DNA of 64,000 nt from Candidatus Bilophila faecipullorum. GTDB lineage: Bacteria > Desulfobacterota > Desulfovibrionia > Desulfovibrionales > Desulfovibrionaceae. This document shows, in pieces, positions 35,493 through 45,074 of the stretch; the first letter of the stretch is position 1; each line of letters begins with the position of its first letter. The DNA lies in assembly GCA_944326695.1 (NCBI GenBank), contig CALVEZ010000007.1, positions 51,529-115,528 on the forward strand, in the 5' to 3' direction. The position numbers were made by a program, and so were the translations under genes. Below the pieces are notes generated by a model that was not told the origin of the DNA, made no database searches, and saw only the letters and a program-made list of their open reading frames with translations.

Positions 35493-35747
35493 ATGAAGAA
35501 AAACAGTGAACCGCAAGATCGTCTTTTGCATGATCTGTGTGCGTGTTCCGCGGCGTTGTCGGCCATCGCGGAGAAGCTTGAAGCCGAGGGGCGTCCTCTG
35601 GACGCCCTGACCGATGCCGAGTGGCGGGATGTCGAGGCCATTGTCCAGCGTGTGGAGCGTTGTGACCGCCAGCTTGACGAGTGCCTGAAGGACACGTCTC
35701 CGTGTGGCGGAGGCCCCATGCCGCGCGCTTGGGGCATCCGCGTTTGA
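35493..35747 (+). CDS. Small helical protein, possible chaperone
   Basis: 84 residues from the ATG at 35493, nine bases after the preceding stop. Largely one or two helices (LLHDLCACSAALSAIAEKLEAEG; WRDVEAIVQRVERCDRQLDE) with three Cys. No family recognised. The short acidic helical form fits a small chaperone for the preceding unknown protein, but this is a guess. Confidence 0.65.
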   Translation: MKKNSEPQDRLLHDLCACSAALSAIAEKLEAEGRPLDALTDAEWRDVEAIVQRVERCDRQLDECLKDTSPCGGGPMPRAWGIRV

Positions 35748-35750
35748 TGA

Positions 35751-35780
35751 TTGACAAGGCGACGCGGAAGACCGCATAGT
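35751..35780 (+). promoter_or_regulatory. Candidate sigma-70-type promoter before the sctC unit
   Basis: TTGACA at 35751-35756, an 18-base spacer and CATAGT at 35775-35780 (four of six -10 matches), 17 bases before the ATG at 35797. The -35 box is perfect, the -10 box weak. It could give sctC-sctL a second, sigma-54-independent entry. Confidence 0.4.
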
Positions 35781-35796
35781 TCCCCAGGGAGGCCGT

Positions 35797-36240
35797 ATGT
35801 CGTTTTTGCAGGAAGCCGCTGACGCCGTCACGTCCGCCGCGGGCTGGAGGAAAACCTCGCCCGATGCCGCTGGAATCTTTCGTTTTCACCTTGAGGACGA
35901 TCTGGACATGGATATGCTTTCCCCGGACGGACGGACGCTTGTCCTGCGCGCCGAGGTGGGGCCGCTGCCTCCGGTCGAGCGCGATGCCGACGACCTGCTG
36001 CGCCGTTGCGCCTCGCGCGCGGTGGCCGCTGGCCGCAAGCGCCGTTCCGTGCTGGCGCTGGACGGCGGCGCGCTTACGCTGCACCGGCTTGTGCCGCGTG
36101 AGGACGGCGTCGCGGACGTGCCGCGCCATGTACGTGATTTTTTGAATGATCTGGTCTGGTGGAAAGCGCAGATGGGCTCTGCCTCCGTGGTTTCCCCCTT
36201 TTCGTTTGCGGGCCTGCAAGGATGGGGAATAGGACGTTGA
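35797..36240 (+). CDS. CesT-like class I chaperone
   Basis: 147 residues, with the acidic alpha-beta pattern of class I chaperones (FHLEDDLDMDMLSPDGRTLVLRAEVGPLP…LLRRCASRAVAAGRKRRSVLALDG). It overlaps the sctC start by 19 bases. The client is unknown; position next to sctC suggests an assembly or effector chaperone. Confidence 0.6.
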   Translation: MSFLQEAADAVTSAAGWRKTSPDAAGIFRFHLEDDLDMDMLSPDGRTLVLRAEVGPLPPVERDADDLLRRCASRAVAAGRKRRSVLALDGGALTLHRLVPREDGVADVPRHVRDFLNDLVWWKAQMGSASVVSPFSFAGLQGWGIGR

Positions 36241-38114
36241 TACGGCATCGTGGTCTGCTTTTGCTGGCGCTGGCGGCGTTTTTTGTGGGCCTGCTCATGG
36301 CCCCCTCCCTGTCGTATGCCGCACCGGCAGGCTTTTCCCGGCCCTTTACCCATTACGCTGACGATGAGGACCTGCCCGTGGTGTTGACGGCCTTCGCCCG
36401 CGCCGAAGGGTTCAGCGCCGCCTTTTCGCCGGGCGTGGTGGGCAAGGTCAGCGGCCGCTTCGACGCCGTGCCGCCGGACACCTTCCTCAGAGGGATGCAG
36501 GCCGCTTTTGGTATTTCCTGGTACCGTCTCGGCACAACGCTTTATTTTTACAGCGAATCCGAAATCTCGCGGACGTTCATCACGCCCCGGGCCATGTCCG
36601 CCGAACGGCTGTATCAGATGCTGCGGCAATCAGCCGTCTTCGCGGCGCAGCTTCCGGCCACCCTCGCGCCGGGTGGCGACATGATCGTCGTCTCCGGGCC
36701 GCCTTCCTACCTTTCGCAAGTCATGGCCGCGGTTTCCGCCTTTGAAGAATCGCAGCTCACCCATTTCGTCATGAAGGTCTTTCCGCTCAAATACGCATGG
36801 GCAGAGGACATGTCCGTGAGCAGCATGGACAAGACGGTGACCATTCCCGGCGTGGCGAGCATCCTGCGGGCGATGGTGACGGGTTCCCCGGTTTCAGCTA
36901 CGCGCGTGACGCAGGAAACCGCCACTGTTGACAAACTCTCCGGCACGGGGCTCGTGGCGCAGGGCCGTATGACCCCCGTGGCCCCGGACCCCGTCACGCA
37001 GCAGGCCGCACCGCCTCAGGCCGCCCCCGTTCCCGCCACGCAGGTCAACATCATGGCCGATCCCCGCGTCAACGCCGTGCTCGTCAACGACGCCGAATAC
37101 CGGATGCCCTATTATGCCAAGGTGATCAGCGATCTCGACAAGCCCGTGGAACTGGTGGAAATCCATGCCGCCATCGTGGATATCGACACCAATTTCAAGC
37201 GCGATCTCGGGGTGACCTATCAGGGCGCGAACAGGCGTGACAAGGGCTGGAGCGTGGGCGGCGAGTTCTCGGGTGACGGCAACAGCTTCTCGCCCCTGCC
37301 TTCGATGGGCAAGCCTTCCGGCACGGGGATGGACCTTTCCACCATCTACACGCACGGTTCCGACTACTTCCTCGCCCGGGTGCAGGCTCTTGAGGCCGAA
37401 GGCGAGGCGCGGATGCTCGGGCGTCCCTCGGTGCTGACCGTGGACAACGTGCAGGCCACGCTGGAGAATACCAGCACCTATTATATTCAGGTCGAAGGCT
37501 ATCAGGCCGTCGATCTCTTCAAGGTCGAGGCCGGGACGGTTCTGCGCGTGACCCCGCACATCATCCGTAACGAGCGGGGCGAAACCTCCATCAAGCTCGC
37601 CGTGAGCGTGCAGGACGATCAGAACGACGACGGCAACTCCCAGCCCGCCACGACCACGGGCGTTCCCCCCATCAAGCAGACCAAGATCAACACGCAGGCC
37701 ATCGTGGGGGCGGGGCAGAGCCTGCTCATCGGCGGCTACTATTACGAGCAGAAGTCCACGGACGCCAGCGGCATCCCTATCCTCATGCATATCCCCGTGC
37801 TCGGCCATCTCTTCAAGACGACCAGCAAGGGCACCAAGCGCATGGAGCGGCTCATCCTGATCACGCCGAAGGTCATCCATCTGGACGAAATCCCCACAAC
37901 GCCGCCTCGCGTGGACGAGCCGACCTTCCACAGGTCCCCGACGCAGCCGGACTATGAGGAACGGGTCCCGGCGGCCCCGCAAAGCGGCTGCTCACGCAAG
38001 CGGCCCCGTCTCGAAAACCCGACGGCTCCGGCATCTCCCGTGCGGACGGTCCCGCTGTCCGCACCTCCCGCGCCGCAACCCGGCGTCTCCATCCGTCCGG
38101 CGGAGGCCTCATGA
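36222..38114 (+). CDS. sctC: Outer-membrane secretin SctC
   Basis: 630 residues from the ATG at 36222. Signal peptide (LLLLALAAFFVGLLMAPSLSYA), N0/N1/N3 ring domains (to about residue 310) and the secretin barrel (about 320-560; VTPHIIRNERG, IVGAGQSLLIGGYYYE, VLGHLFKTTSKGTKRMERLILITPKVI). The Pro-rich tail beyond 570 may bind a pilotin. It forms the outer-membrane pore of the injectisome. Confidence 0.95.
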   Translation: MGNRTLIRHRGLLLLALAAFFVGLLMAPSLSYAAPAGFSRPFTHYADDEDLPVVLTAFARAEGFSAAFSPGVVGKVSGRFDAVPPDTFLRGMQAAFGISWYRLGTTLYFYSESEISRTFITPRAMSAERLYQMLRQSAVFAAQLPATLAPGGDMIVVSGPPSYLSQVMAAVSAFEESQLTHFVMKVFPLKYAWAEDMSVSSMDKTVTIPGVASILRAMVTGSPVSATRVTQETATVDKLSGTGLVAQGRMTPVAPDPVTQQAAPPQAAPVPATQVNIMADPRVNAVLVNDAEYRMPYYAKVISDLDKPVELVEIHAAIVDIDTNFKRDLGVTYQGANRRDKGWSVGGEFSGDGNSFSPLPSMGKPSGTGMDLSTIYTHGSDYFLARVQALEAEGEARMLGRPSVLTVDNVQATLENTSTYYIQVEGYQAVDLFKVEAGTVLRVTPHIIRNERGETSIKLAVSVQDDQNDDGNSQPATTTGVPPIKQTKINTQAIVGAGQSLLIGGYYYEQKSTDASGIPILMHIPVLGHLFKTTSKGTKRMERLILITPKVIHLDEIPTTPPRVDEPTFHRSPTQPDYEERVPAAPQSGCSRKRPRLENPTAPASPVRTVPLSAPPAPQPGVSIRPAEAS

Positions 38115-39589
38115 GTGCGGCGGGCATCATTGTTTGCCGTCTTTTTTCCGGCCCCCATCTGGGGGCTGAGCTTGTTCTTCCGGCCGGGCAACAGGTGATT
38201 GGCGCGGATGATTCCTGCGACGTCATCCTGCAGGACGGTTCGGTCGCGTCCCGTCATGCCGTGCTCGATATCGCCTTTGACGCGGACGGGACGGCTTCGG
38301 TCCGGGTGACGCCGCTGGACGGCGAAGTCCTGCTGGACGAGCGCCCTTTGCCCCCGGACGGGGCGATCATCCCGGAACGGACCCCCTTTTTTTTGGGCCT
38401 GACAAGCTTTGCGTGGGCCCCTCCGGAAACGTCCGCGGAGGCGTGGCGGCAAGTGGCGACTGGCCTTCAGGAAAAGCGGTCGTCGGTGGAAGCGTCTCCC
38501 GAAAAGGCGGATGTTTCCCCTGATGCCGAAGAGCCGTTGCTTCTGGATGACCTTGCCGAAGTGTCTGCCGGGAGCCCTGCCAACGATGTTGGCGAAAACG
38601 GTTGGCGGCGTTTGCGTCGCCTGCCTCCCCGTCGCATGGCGCTTCTGCTCCTCGTGTTGATCGCCTTGGCCGGGCTGACCTTTTCCTACGAAGGGCGTTT
38701 GCCGGATCATTCCATAAGAGTGGAAGAAATGCGGGCGCTTATCCAGAAACAGGGTTTTGACGGCATCAAGGTTGTCCCGATGGGGCAGGGCGTTGGTCTG
38801 AGCGGGATGCTGGAGGACGACACGGACCGGGCCGCGCTGCTCAATTTGGCACGGAGCGTGCATTATCCCGTGTACCTCGACGTAAAGGTGCGCGGGGATC
38901 GCGTGAAGGCCGTGGCCTCCGCCTTTGCCAGCCGAGGCTTTGCCGTGGCCGTGCAGGAAAAGGCCGATGATCCCCGTGGGGGCCTTGAGATTGCGGGCTA
39001 CATGCAGGACGGCGCGGTGGAGGAGCAGACCTTTTCCTCGGTCCGGGAGGATATCCCGGCGTTGCGCGCGGAGGCGGTCTGGAATACCCTGAAGCGGACC
39101 ATTCGTCACGCCGCCGACGTGGAGGCCGCCTTGCTGCCCCGTCTGCGCGAGGCCGGGCTTTCCTTCGTGCAGGTGCGTTGCGGACGCGGAAAAGTGCAGG
39201 TCGCGGGGACGTTCGACACCGAGCAACGGGCACGGCTTGACGCCCTGCTCGACGAAGTGCGCGAAAACCTCGGCGTGCCCGTAATCTTTGAGGTGGCCGC
39301 CTCCTTTGACAAGCCGCGGCAGACCGGGCGGCGGGAAGTTCCGGAAAAACTGGCGTCCGCCCCCCAAGCGGAGGGGCCATCCGCTCCGGCGGACGATCTT
39401 TCCTCCATCCGGGTGACGAGCGTTACTTTGACGCCCATGCGCTTCATAAGCCTTGGCAGTGGCCAGCGTATTTTCGAGGGCGGCCAGCTTCCCGGCGGCT
39501 ATGTGCTGGAGTCCGTCGGCGTGAAGGAACTGAAGCTGCGCAAGGATGGCCGCGTCATCTTGTACCCCCTGAGAGGTCCCCATGAATGA
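38111..39589 (+). CDS. sctD: Inner-membrane ring protein SctD (YscD family)
   Basis: 492 residues. N-terminal cytoplasmic FHA-like domain (GADDSCDVILQDGSVASRHAV, about 28-50), one membrane helix at about 177-195 (RMALLLLVLIALAGLTF), then periplasmic ring-building domains. The start overlaps the sctC stop by four bases. Forms the outer MS ring with SctJ. Confidence 0.9.
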   Translation: MSAAGIIVCRLFSGPHLGAELVLPAGQQVIGADDSCDVILQDGSVASRHAVLDIAFDADGTASVRVTPLDGEVLLDERPLPPDGAIIPERTPFFLGLTSFAWAPPETSAEAWRQVATGLQEKRSSVEASPEKADVSPDAEEPLLLDDLAEVSAGSPANDVGENGWRRLRRLPPRRMALLLLVLIALAGLTFSYEGRLPDHSIRVEEMRALIQKQGFDGIKVVPMGQGVGLSGMLEDDTDRAALLNLARSVHYPVYLDVKVRGDRVKAVASAFASRGFAVAVQEKADDPRGGLEIAGYMQDGAVEEQTFSSVREDIPALRAEAVWNTLKRTIRHAADVEAALLPRLREAGLSFVQVRCGRGKVQVAGTFDTEQRARLDALLDEVRENLGVPVIFEVAASFDKPRQTGRREVPEKLASAPQAEGPSAPADDLSSIRVTSVTLTPMRFISLGSGQRIFEGGQLPGGYVLESVGVKELKLRKDGRVILYPLRGPHE

Positions 39590-39794
39590 GACGATGATTT
39601 CCGTACTGGATATTCTGGAGAACGACCCCACCGGCCGAGGCTGGCAGGGTATCCGCGACGAACTTTTCGAGATGGATATGACGGTCAAACGGCATATGGA
39701 TACCGGTTTGGGGCCTGACGAGTGGGCCGTGGCCGAGGCCGTCCGCGAAGCCGTCCGCGCTGCGGGCCGCACCGTGGACAAGATGGCCGGATAA
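39582..39794 (+). CDS. Small helical protein in the SctE-chaperone slot (PscE-like position)
   Basis: 70 residues, two helices, acidic. The gene overlaps the sctD end and directly precedes the needle gene, which is where YscE/PscE/EscE-type co-chaperones of the needle subunit lie. Sequence identity to those is not visible, so the assignment rests on position, size and the downstream PscG-like TPR protein. Confidence 0.6.
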   Translation: MNETMISVLDILENDPTGRGWQGIRDELFEMDMTVKRHMDTGLGPDEWAVAEAVREAVRAAGRTVDKMAG

Positions 39795-39823
39795 AGAGAC
39801 TTTTTCGAGCAAGTGAGGCGAGT

Positions 39824-40084
39824 ATGAACGTAGGAAGCGCAGGCGGTACCCCGGGCCTGAATCTGGGCGATATCTTCAACAGCGGTCTGGATTCGATCCA
39901 GAGCAAGGGCAAGGCTTTGGAAAAGCAGATGACCGACCTCATGAATCAGGATGAGGTCAGCCCTGAGGACATGCTCAACATCCAGTTTCAGATGGGCCAG
40001 TACAACGCCATGCTGGAATCGCTCTCTTCCGTCACCAAGAGCCTGACGGACACCATGAAGAGCCTTGCCCAGCGGAGCGGCTGA
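39824..40084 (+). CDS. sctF: Needle subunit SctF
   Basis: 86 residues from the ATG at 39824, the standard needle-subunit length. Two helices with a short loop and the conserved helical end (QYNAMLESLSSVTKSLTDTMKSLAQ). N-terminal part (NLGDIFNSGLDSIQSKGKALEKQM) is typical. It polymerises into the needle; the neighbours on both sides are probably its chaperone pair. Confidence 0.9.
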   Translation: MNVGSAGGTPGLNLGDIFNSGLDSIQSKGKALEKQMTDLMNQDEVSPEDMLNIQFQMGQYNAMLESLSSVTKSLTDTMKSLAQRSG

Positions 40085-40176
40085 GCGCGCGAGGCGCGCC
40101 GCCTCAAAGCCGCGCGGCGCTTCTCGTGCCTTGCGTGCAACTTCTTTTCCTCCTTTGTCCGTACCGGAGAAACGCC

Positions 40177-40548
40177 ATGCTGTCCGATGCCCAGATCAGC
40201 CGTCTGCTTGATGTCGCCAATGCCGCCTGCCATACCGGAAACGTCGCAGACGCCCGCGTCATTTATGAGGGCGTGCTCGCGCTCAAGCCCGCCTTTGCGC
40301 CCGCGCTTGTGGGCAAAGCCCTGAGCCACGTCGTCGTCGACGATTTTGACGAGGCCGAGCGCATCCTCAAGGAGGAAGTTCTGTCCGTGCGTCCCGACGA
40401 TCCCGAAGGACTGGCCGTGCTCGGCCTGTCCCGGCTTTTGGCGCGGCGCTACGACGAAGCCGTCGACGTGCTGGCTCCTCTTGCCGGGGGTGAAGGCCCT
40501 GCGGCGGCCCTTGCCGCCGGGCTCCTTGAAAAGGCGCGGCAGGCCTAG
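40177..40548 (+). CDS. TPR needle chaperone (PscG/YscG-like)
   Basis: 123 residues from the ATG at 40177, a three-repeat TPR fold (LLDVANAACHTGNVADARVIYEG, VLGLSRLLARRYDEAVDVL). Size and place after sctF equal PscG of Pseudomonas, which with PscE keeps the needle subunit monomeric. Confidence 0.78.
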   Translation: MLSDAQISRLLDVANAACHTGNVADARVIYEGVLALKPAFAPALVGKALSHVVVDDFDEAERILKEEVLSVRPDDPEGLAVLGLSRLLARRYDEAVDVLAPLAGGEGPAAALAAGLLEKARQA

Positions 40549-40568
40549 CGCCGCCTGACGGAGGCGGT

Positions 40569-41126
40569 ATGGATATTTCCGGGCTCGGCGTTTCAAAGCT
40601 TTTGGAAGCGCTCGAACGGCTGGGCGTTTCGCCTGGCGCGGACCTCAGGAGCCCGGAAGGTCCGCAGGGCCGTCCCGCTCCCGACGTGGTCCGTGCCTTT
40701 GAAGAGGCTCTCAAGGACGGGCCTTCGGAGACGCAGGCCGCTGCGCCTGCGGAGACGGCCTTGCCGGGCCCCGCGCAGGCCATGCCTTCCCCGGCGGAAG
40801 CGGAGGGCTTGTCCGCAGGCCCCGTTTCTTCGGTTCCAGAAGCGGATGCGGCGCGGATGAAGGTCCACGGGGCCGGGGAGACACATCCGGCGGAGGCTCT
40901 TTCCCGGACCGGCGGGCCGGAGATCACGGCGGAACGGTCGGAAAGCGATGTCCTGCGCGATGTGGCCCGCCTGATGGAGCGCGTGGGCAGCGGCGGTGCG
41001 TCCATGACGGATTTGTACCGGCTGCAATATATGGTAGGGATACTGCGTTTGCAGGCGAGCGGCGGCTCGCATCTGTCGCAGCAGGTCAATCAGGGTTTTG
41101 AATCGCTGCTGAAGCAGCAGGGGTAG
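40569..41126 (+). CDS. sctI: Inner rod protein SctI
   Basis: 185 residues. The N-terminal two thirds are Pro/Ala/Glu-rich; the C-terminal 45 residues (ASMTDLYRLQYMVGILRLQ, VNQGFESLLKQQG) carry the YscI helical signature. Longer than YscI (115) because of the linker. Joins the export pore to the needle base. Confidence 0.82.
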   Translation: MDISGLGVSKLLEALERLGVSPGADLRSPEGPQGRPAPDVVRAFEEALKDGPSETQAAAPAETALPGPAQAMPSPAEAEGLSAGPVSSVPEADAARMKVHGAGETHPAEALSRTGGPEITAERSESDVLRDVARLMERVGSGGASMTDLYRLQYMVGILRLQASGGSHLSQQVNQGFESLLKQQG

Positions 41127-41129
41127 CCT

Positions 41130-41963
41130 GTGGCGAACGAGGGGCGGGGACGGAGGACGGAAGCGCGGCCTTCCGGCGCGAGGTCGAGGCGGTGGCTTTG
41201 GCCGCTCATGGCGGCGTTGCTGTGCGTGCTGTTGTGCGGCTGTCAGGTCGAGGTGTACCGGGGCCTGACCGAGGGGCAGGTCAACGTCATGCTGTCCACC
41301 TTGCTCAAGCGCGGCATTCAGGCGGAGAAGATCGCGGCGGGCAAGGCCGGGTTCAGTCTCGCCGTGGACGAGCGCCAGCTTGTGCAGACGCTGGAGATTT
41401 TGAACGAGAACAACCTGCCTCGGCCCGCCTATGACAGTCTGGGCAAGGTCTTTTCCGGGCAGGGCATGATTTCCTCGGCCTCGGAGGAGCAGGCGCGGCT
41501 GGCCTATGCCATTTCGCAGGAGCTTTCAGACACTTTTTCACGCATTGACGGCGTGCTGACCTCGCGGGTCCATGTGGTGCTCGGCGGCCCCGACGAGAGC
41601 GGCGAAAGCCGGATTCTGCCTTCCGCCGCCGTGTTCCTGCGCCACACCCCGGACTCGCCCGTGGTCAATCTGGTGCCCAAAATCCGCGAACTGGCGTCCA
41701 AGGCCGTGCCCGATCTGGATTACGAACGGGTTTCCGTCATGCTTGTGCCGGTGCGCGAACAGGTATCCGTCCCCATCCAGCCCGCTCCCACCTTCATGGG
41801 CCTGCCCTTCTTGCCCGAGAACGGGCCGCCCTACGCGCTCATCGGCGCGGGGCTGGTGCTCGTGACCGTGGTTGCCGGCCTCATCCTCTTCGCCCTTGCC
41901 CTGCGCGATACCCTGCGCGCCCGGAAACGCGGCAAGAATGAACGGGACGAAGGGACGGCGTAG
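41130..41963 (+). CDS. sctJ: Inner-membrane ring lipoprotein SctJ (YscJ/PrgK)
   Basis: 277 residues from a GTG at 41130. A long Arg-rich N-terminus precedes a lipoprotein signal with lipobox LCGC (Cys38). The YscJ domain follows (GLTEGQVNVMLSTLLKRGI, SASEEQARLAYAISQELSDTF, RVHVVL), then a C-terminal membrane helix (about 233-257). Periplasmic ring around the export apparatus. Confidence 0.94.
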   Translation: MANEGRGRRTEARPSGARSRRWLWPLMAALLCVLLCGCQVEVYRGLTEGQVNVMLSTLLKRGIQAEKIAAGKAGFSLAVDERQLVQTLEILNENNLPRPAYDSLGKVFSGQGMISSASEEQARLAYAISQELSDTFSRIDGVLTSRVHVVLGGPDESGESRILPSAAVFLRHTPDSPVVNLVPKIRELASKAVPDLDYERVSVMLVPVREQVSVPIQPAPTFMGLPFLPENGPPYALIGAGLVLVTVVAGLILFALALRDTLRARKRGKNERDEGTA

Positions 41964-41974
41964 GCCGGAGAGTC

Positions 41975-42652
41975 ATGCAGACGTCGTTTTTTACGGATGT
42001 GATCGTCCGCAAACCCGCGCTGCTGCAAGCGATGCTGGCCTTCAACGGCGTGACCGCACCCGTTGCGCCGCCCGTTCCGGCGTGGGACGTGCCCGGCTTC
42101 GACGCCGCTGCGCTCGGCGAGGGGCTGGCGCGAATCCGGGGGGCGAACGTCCTGCCGTGGCGTCGGCCTTCTTCCGTAGCGGAAGAGGGTTTTTGGGATT
42201 TTGCCGACGAGTCCCGGCGGCTCGCCTTTGTGGGGGCGGAGGAGGCGGAGCGGCTTGGCCTGACCTTCGGCGTGTGCGTCCACGCCCCGGAATTGGCGCG
42301 CATCATCGCCCGCGAGCAGGTGCTGGCCCTGCGCGAGGAGCTTGGCGAAAGCCTTTACCGTTACGGCATCCAGCGCGGCCAATACCAGCTTGGCGGCGTG
42401 CGGCGCTTTTTTCTGGGGCGCGACGTACGCGAGCCTCTGCTTGAGCGGATGCGGCGGCACGGGCGTCTGGCGCTGGCCCTTTGCTGCGCCGGATGGCCTC
42501 CCGTCCTGCGCGGGCGCGCGGGCGCATGGGCCGCGGTGGAGGCGGAGGGAGTGGAAGGAACGCCGCCCGAGGTGCGCAAGGCCGTCTGGTTCGGGCTGAA
42601 GAAACTGTTGCTGAAGGAGGTCGCGCCGCAATGGGCACCCTGTTTCGACTAG
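41975..42652 (+). CDS. sctK: Sorting-platform protein SctK
   Basis: 225 residues. The middle motif FGVCVHAPELARIIAREQVLALREELGE and the following RYGIQRGQYQLGG match the YscK/SctK family. It links the cytoplasmic SctQ pods to the inner-membrane ring. It overlaps sctL by 22 bases. Confidence 0.82.
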   Translation: MQTSFFTDVIVRKPALLQAMLAFNGVTAPVAPPVPAWDVPGFDAAALGEGLARIRGANVLPWRRPSSVAEEGFWDFADESRRLAFVGAEEAERLGLTFGVCVHAPELARIIAREQVLALREELGESLYRYGIQRGQYQLGGVRRFFLGRDVREPLLERMRRHGRLALALCCAGWPPVLRGRAGAWAAVEAEGVEGTPPEVRKAVWFGLKKLLLKEVAPQWAPCFD

Positions 42653-43251
42653 GCCGCGACGCCGTGACCCCGGCGGCGGGGACGCGCGTCCTGAAGGCGT
42701 CCGAGGCGTCCTTGCTGCTGGAGGCGCAGACCCTTCTTGACGCGGCCCGGGAGCGGGCGGCGGAGATGGATCGCGAAGCGCAGGCGGCCTATGAGCGGCG
42801 GCGCGAGGAAGGCTACCGCGACGGGCAGGAGGAAGGGCGTCTGGAACACGCCGAAAAGGTGCTTGAAACCGTCCTTTCCTCGGTGGAATATATCGAAGGC
42901 ATCGAATCCACGCTGGTGCGGGTGGTCAGCGAGGCGATACGCAAGGTGATTGGAGAAGTGGACGAGAACGAGCGCATCGTCCGTATTGTTCGCAACGCCC
43001 TGACCACGGTGCGCAACCAGCAGCGCGTGCTTATCCGTGTGGCCCCGGCGGACGAGAAGCCCGTGCGCGAGGCGCTGGCCGCCATGCTCACCGCCGTGCC
43101 GGGCTCGACAAGCTTTGTGGACGTGGTGGGGGATGCCCGCCTTGAGCGCGGGGCCTGCCTGCTGGAAAGCGAGCTTGGTGTGGTGGACGCCAGCCTTGAG
43201 ACGCAGTTGAAGGCGCTTGAAAACGCCTTCCGCGCCAAAATCGCGTCCTAG
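42631..43251 (+). CDS. sctL: ATPase stator SctL
   Basis: 206 residues from the ATG at 42631 (AAGGAGG upstream). N-terminal coiled coil (LDAARERAAEMDREAQAAY) and the FliH/YscL C-terminal domain with SFVDVVGDARLERGACLLES. It tethers SctN to SctQ. The TAG stop is the first triplet of the repeat element at 43249, so the natural C-terminus may have been altered. Confidence 0.9.
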   Translation: MGTLFRLGRDAVTPAAGTRVLKASEASLLLEAQTLLDAARERAAEMDREAQAAYERRREEGYRDGQEEGRLEHAEKVLETVLSSVEYIEGIESTLVRVVSEAIRKVIGEVDENERIVRIVRNALTTVRNQQRVLIRVAPADEKPVREALAAMLTAVPGSTSFVDVVGDARLERGACLLESELGVVDASLETQLKALENAFRAKIAS

Positions 43252-43391
43252 AGCAGATGAACGTTGACTTTTTACAAAAGCCAACGTTGGCATTCAGCCA
43301 AAAAACATCGTTTTTGGCAGAATCCACGCCATGTTGTGGCGGGCCACACCTGCGTGTGGTCAGAGCCGTTTCAAAATGAAATGGCTCTAGG
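43247..43391. repeat. Hairpin-rich 140-bp element, copy A
   Basis: Bounded by CCTAGAGC on the left and its exact inverse GCTCTAGG on the right. Inside are several hairpins: a GTTGACTTTTTACAAAAGCCAAC stem, CCAAAAA-N6-TTTTTGG, GGCCACAC/GTGTGGTC and GTTTC-AAAAT-GAAAT. Copy B at 46290-46427 is about 85% similar along its whole length. It lies between the sctL stop and the region before sctN. Confidence 0.85.
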
Positions 43392-43755
43392 CCCGGCCTC
43401 CTTTCCATCGTTGGCCGTAAGCATCGTTTTTTTCAGAGGCAGGAGGCCCCGAAGGTGGGGCGGCGCTCTTTAAAATATTTCCCTCTGTGCTATATGGCTC
43501 ATCGTAACAAGGCGGTGGGCGGCAGCGGCCGAGGGAGTCCGGCCCGGCGACGGGCAGGCTCGCCGGACCTCTTTTTCCCGGACGGCCAGACGGCGGGGCG
43601 CAGGCGTCGGGCGTGCGGCGCTTGGCGGGCATCCGGGGCCTCCAGGATGGAGCTTCTCTGACCGCGCAATCTCTGTCTCAACGAAGCGCCTCTCGCCGCA
43701 GGACAGGGGGAATGCCGTTTATCGGAAAGAGCCTCGGAACACAGGAGCGGAAGCA
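43392..43755. other. Non-coding leader region before sctN
   Basis: 364 bases. Contains an AT-rich patch (CTTTAAAATATTT near 43469, TATATGG near 43492) that could be a promoter for sctN, but no convincing -35/-10 pair. Frames here have no recognisable product. Confidence 0.4.
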
Positions 43756-45072
43756 ATGGCCTTTGAATACATCGGCGCGCTTTTGGAAGAAGCCGTCCAG
43801 ACGACCGCCTCCGTGGAGGTGCGGGGCCGCGTGGAGCAGGTGGTGGGCACCATCATCCGCGCCGTCGTGCCCGGCGTGAAGGTCGGGGAATTGTGCCTCC
43901 TGCGCAATCCGTGGGAAAGCTGGACGCTGCGGGCCGAGGTCGTAGGCTTCGTCAAGCAGGTGGCCCTGCTGACACCGCTTGGCGACTTGCAGGGCGTGTC
44001 CCCGGCCACGGAAGTCATCCCCACCGGGGAAATCCATTCCGTGCCCGTGGGCGAGGATTTGCTGGGCCGCGTTCTGGACGGCCTCGGCGAGCCCCTTGAT
44101 GGTGGCCCGCCTCTGAAGCCGAAGACGCGCTATCCCGTCTACGCCGAACCGCCCAACCCCATGACGCGCAAGATCATCGACCGCCCCATTTCCCTCGGGC
44201 TGCGCGTCCTCGACGGCGTGCTGACCTGCGGGGAAGGGCAGCGCATGGGCATTTTTGCGGCGGCGGGCGGCGGCAAGAGTACGCTCCTGTCAAGCATCAT
44301 CAAGGGCTGTTCCGCCGATGTCTGCGTGCTGGCGCTCATCGGTGAACGCGGGCGCGAGGTGAGGGAATTCATCGAGCACGATCTCGGGCCGGAAGGCCGC
44401 AAAAAGGCGGTCGTGGTGGTGTCCACCTCCGATCGCTCCTCGATGGAACGCCTCAAGGCCGCGTATACGGCCACGGCGGTGGCGGAATATTTCCGTGATC
44501 AGCAGCGCAGTGTCCTGCTGATGATGGATTCCGTGACCCGTTTCGGACGCGCCCAGCGCGAAATCGGGCTGGCCGCCGGAGAGCCCCCTACCCGGCGTGG
44601 CTTTCCGCCCTCGGTCTTCTCGACGCTCCCAAAGCTCATGGAGCGGGCCGGGAATTCCGACAAGGGCTCGATCACCGCGCTGTATACCGTGCTTGTGGAA
44701 GGCGACGACATGACCGAGCCCATCGCGGACGAAACCCGCTCCATCCTTGACGGGCACATCATCCTTTCGCGCAAGCTCGCCGCCGCCAACCACTATCCCG
44801 CCATCGACGTGCAGGCCAGCGTGAGCCGCGTCATGAACGCCATCGTCAGCAAGGAGCACAAGCAGGCGGCCCAGAAGCTGCGCAAGGTGCTGGCGAAATA
44901 CGCCGAGGTGGAGCTTTTGGTGCAGATCGGCGAATACAAGAAAGGCTCGGACCGGGAAGCCGACGACGCGCTGGCCCGTATCGACGCCGTGAACACCTTC
45001 CTCAAGCAGGGGCTCGACGAAAAGAGCAGCTTTGAGGAGACCTTGCAGGCCCTCTATAAGGTTGTGGCCTGA
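43756..45072 (+). CDS. sctN: Type III secretion ATPase SctN
   Basis: 438 residues. Walker [10 protein letters not shown] at 168-176, Walker [19 protein letters not shown] and the family segment [26 protein letters not shown]. It strips chaperones and unfolds cargo at the export gate. The start ATG follows GGAGCGGAAGCA. It is the first gene of the sctN-sctO-sctP unit. Confidence 0.97.
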   Translation: MAFEYIGALLEEAVQTTASVEVRGRVEQVVGTIIRAVVPGVKVGELCLLRNPWESWTLRAEVVGFVKQVALLTPLGDLQGVSPATEVIPTGEIHSVPVGEDLLGRVLDGLGEPLDGGPPLKPKTRYPVYAEPPNPMTRKIIDRPISLGLRVLDGVLTCGEGQRMGIFAAAGGGKSTLLSSIIKGCSADVCVLALIGERGREVREFIEHDLGPEGRKKAVVVVSTSDRSSMERLKAAYTATAVAEYFRDQQRSVLLMMDSVTRFGRAQREIGLAAGEPPTRRGFPPSVFSTLPKLMERAGNSDKGSITALYTVLVEGDDMTEPIADETRSILDGHIILSRKLAAANHYPAIDVQASVSRVMNAIVSKEHKQAAQKLRKVLAKYAEVELLVQIGEYKKGSDREADDALARIDAVNTFLKQGLDEKSSFEETLQALYKVVA

Positions 45073-45074
45073 GC

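Noticed and set aside
43313..43391. TGGCAGAATCCACGCC inside both hairpin repeats as further sigma-54 promoters
   Set aside because: GG-N10-GC spacing is right but the -12 box (ACGCC) is poor and lies within a repeated hairpin, so I do not call it a promoter.
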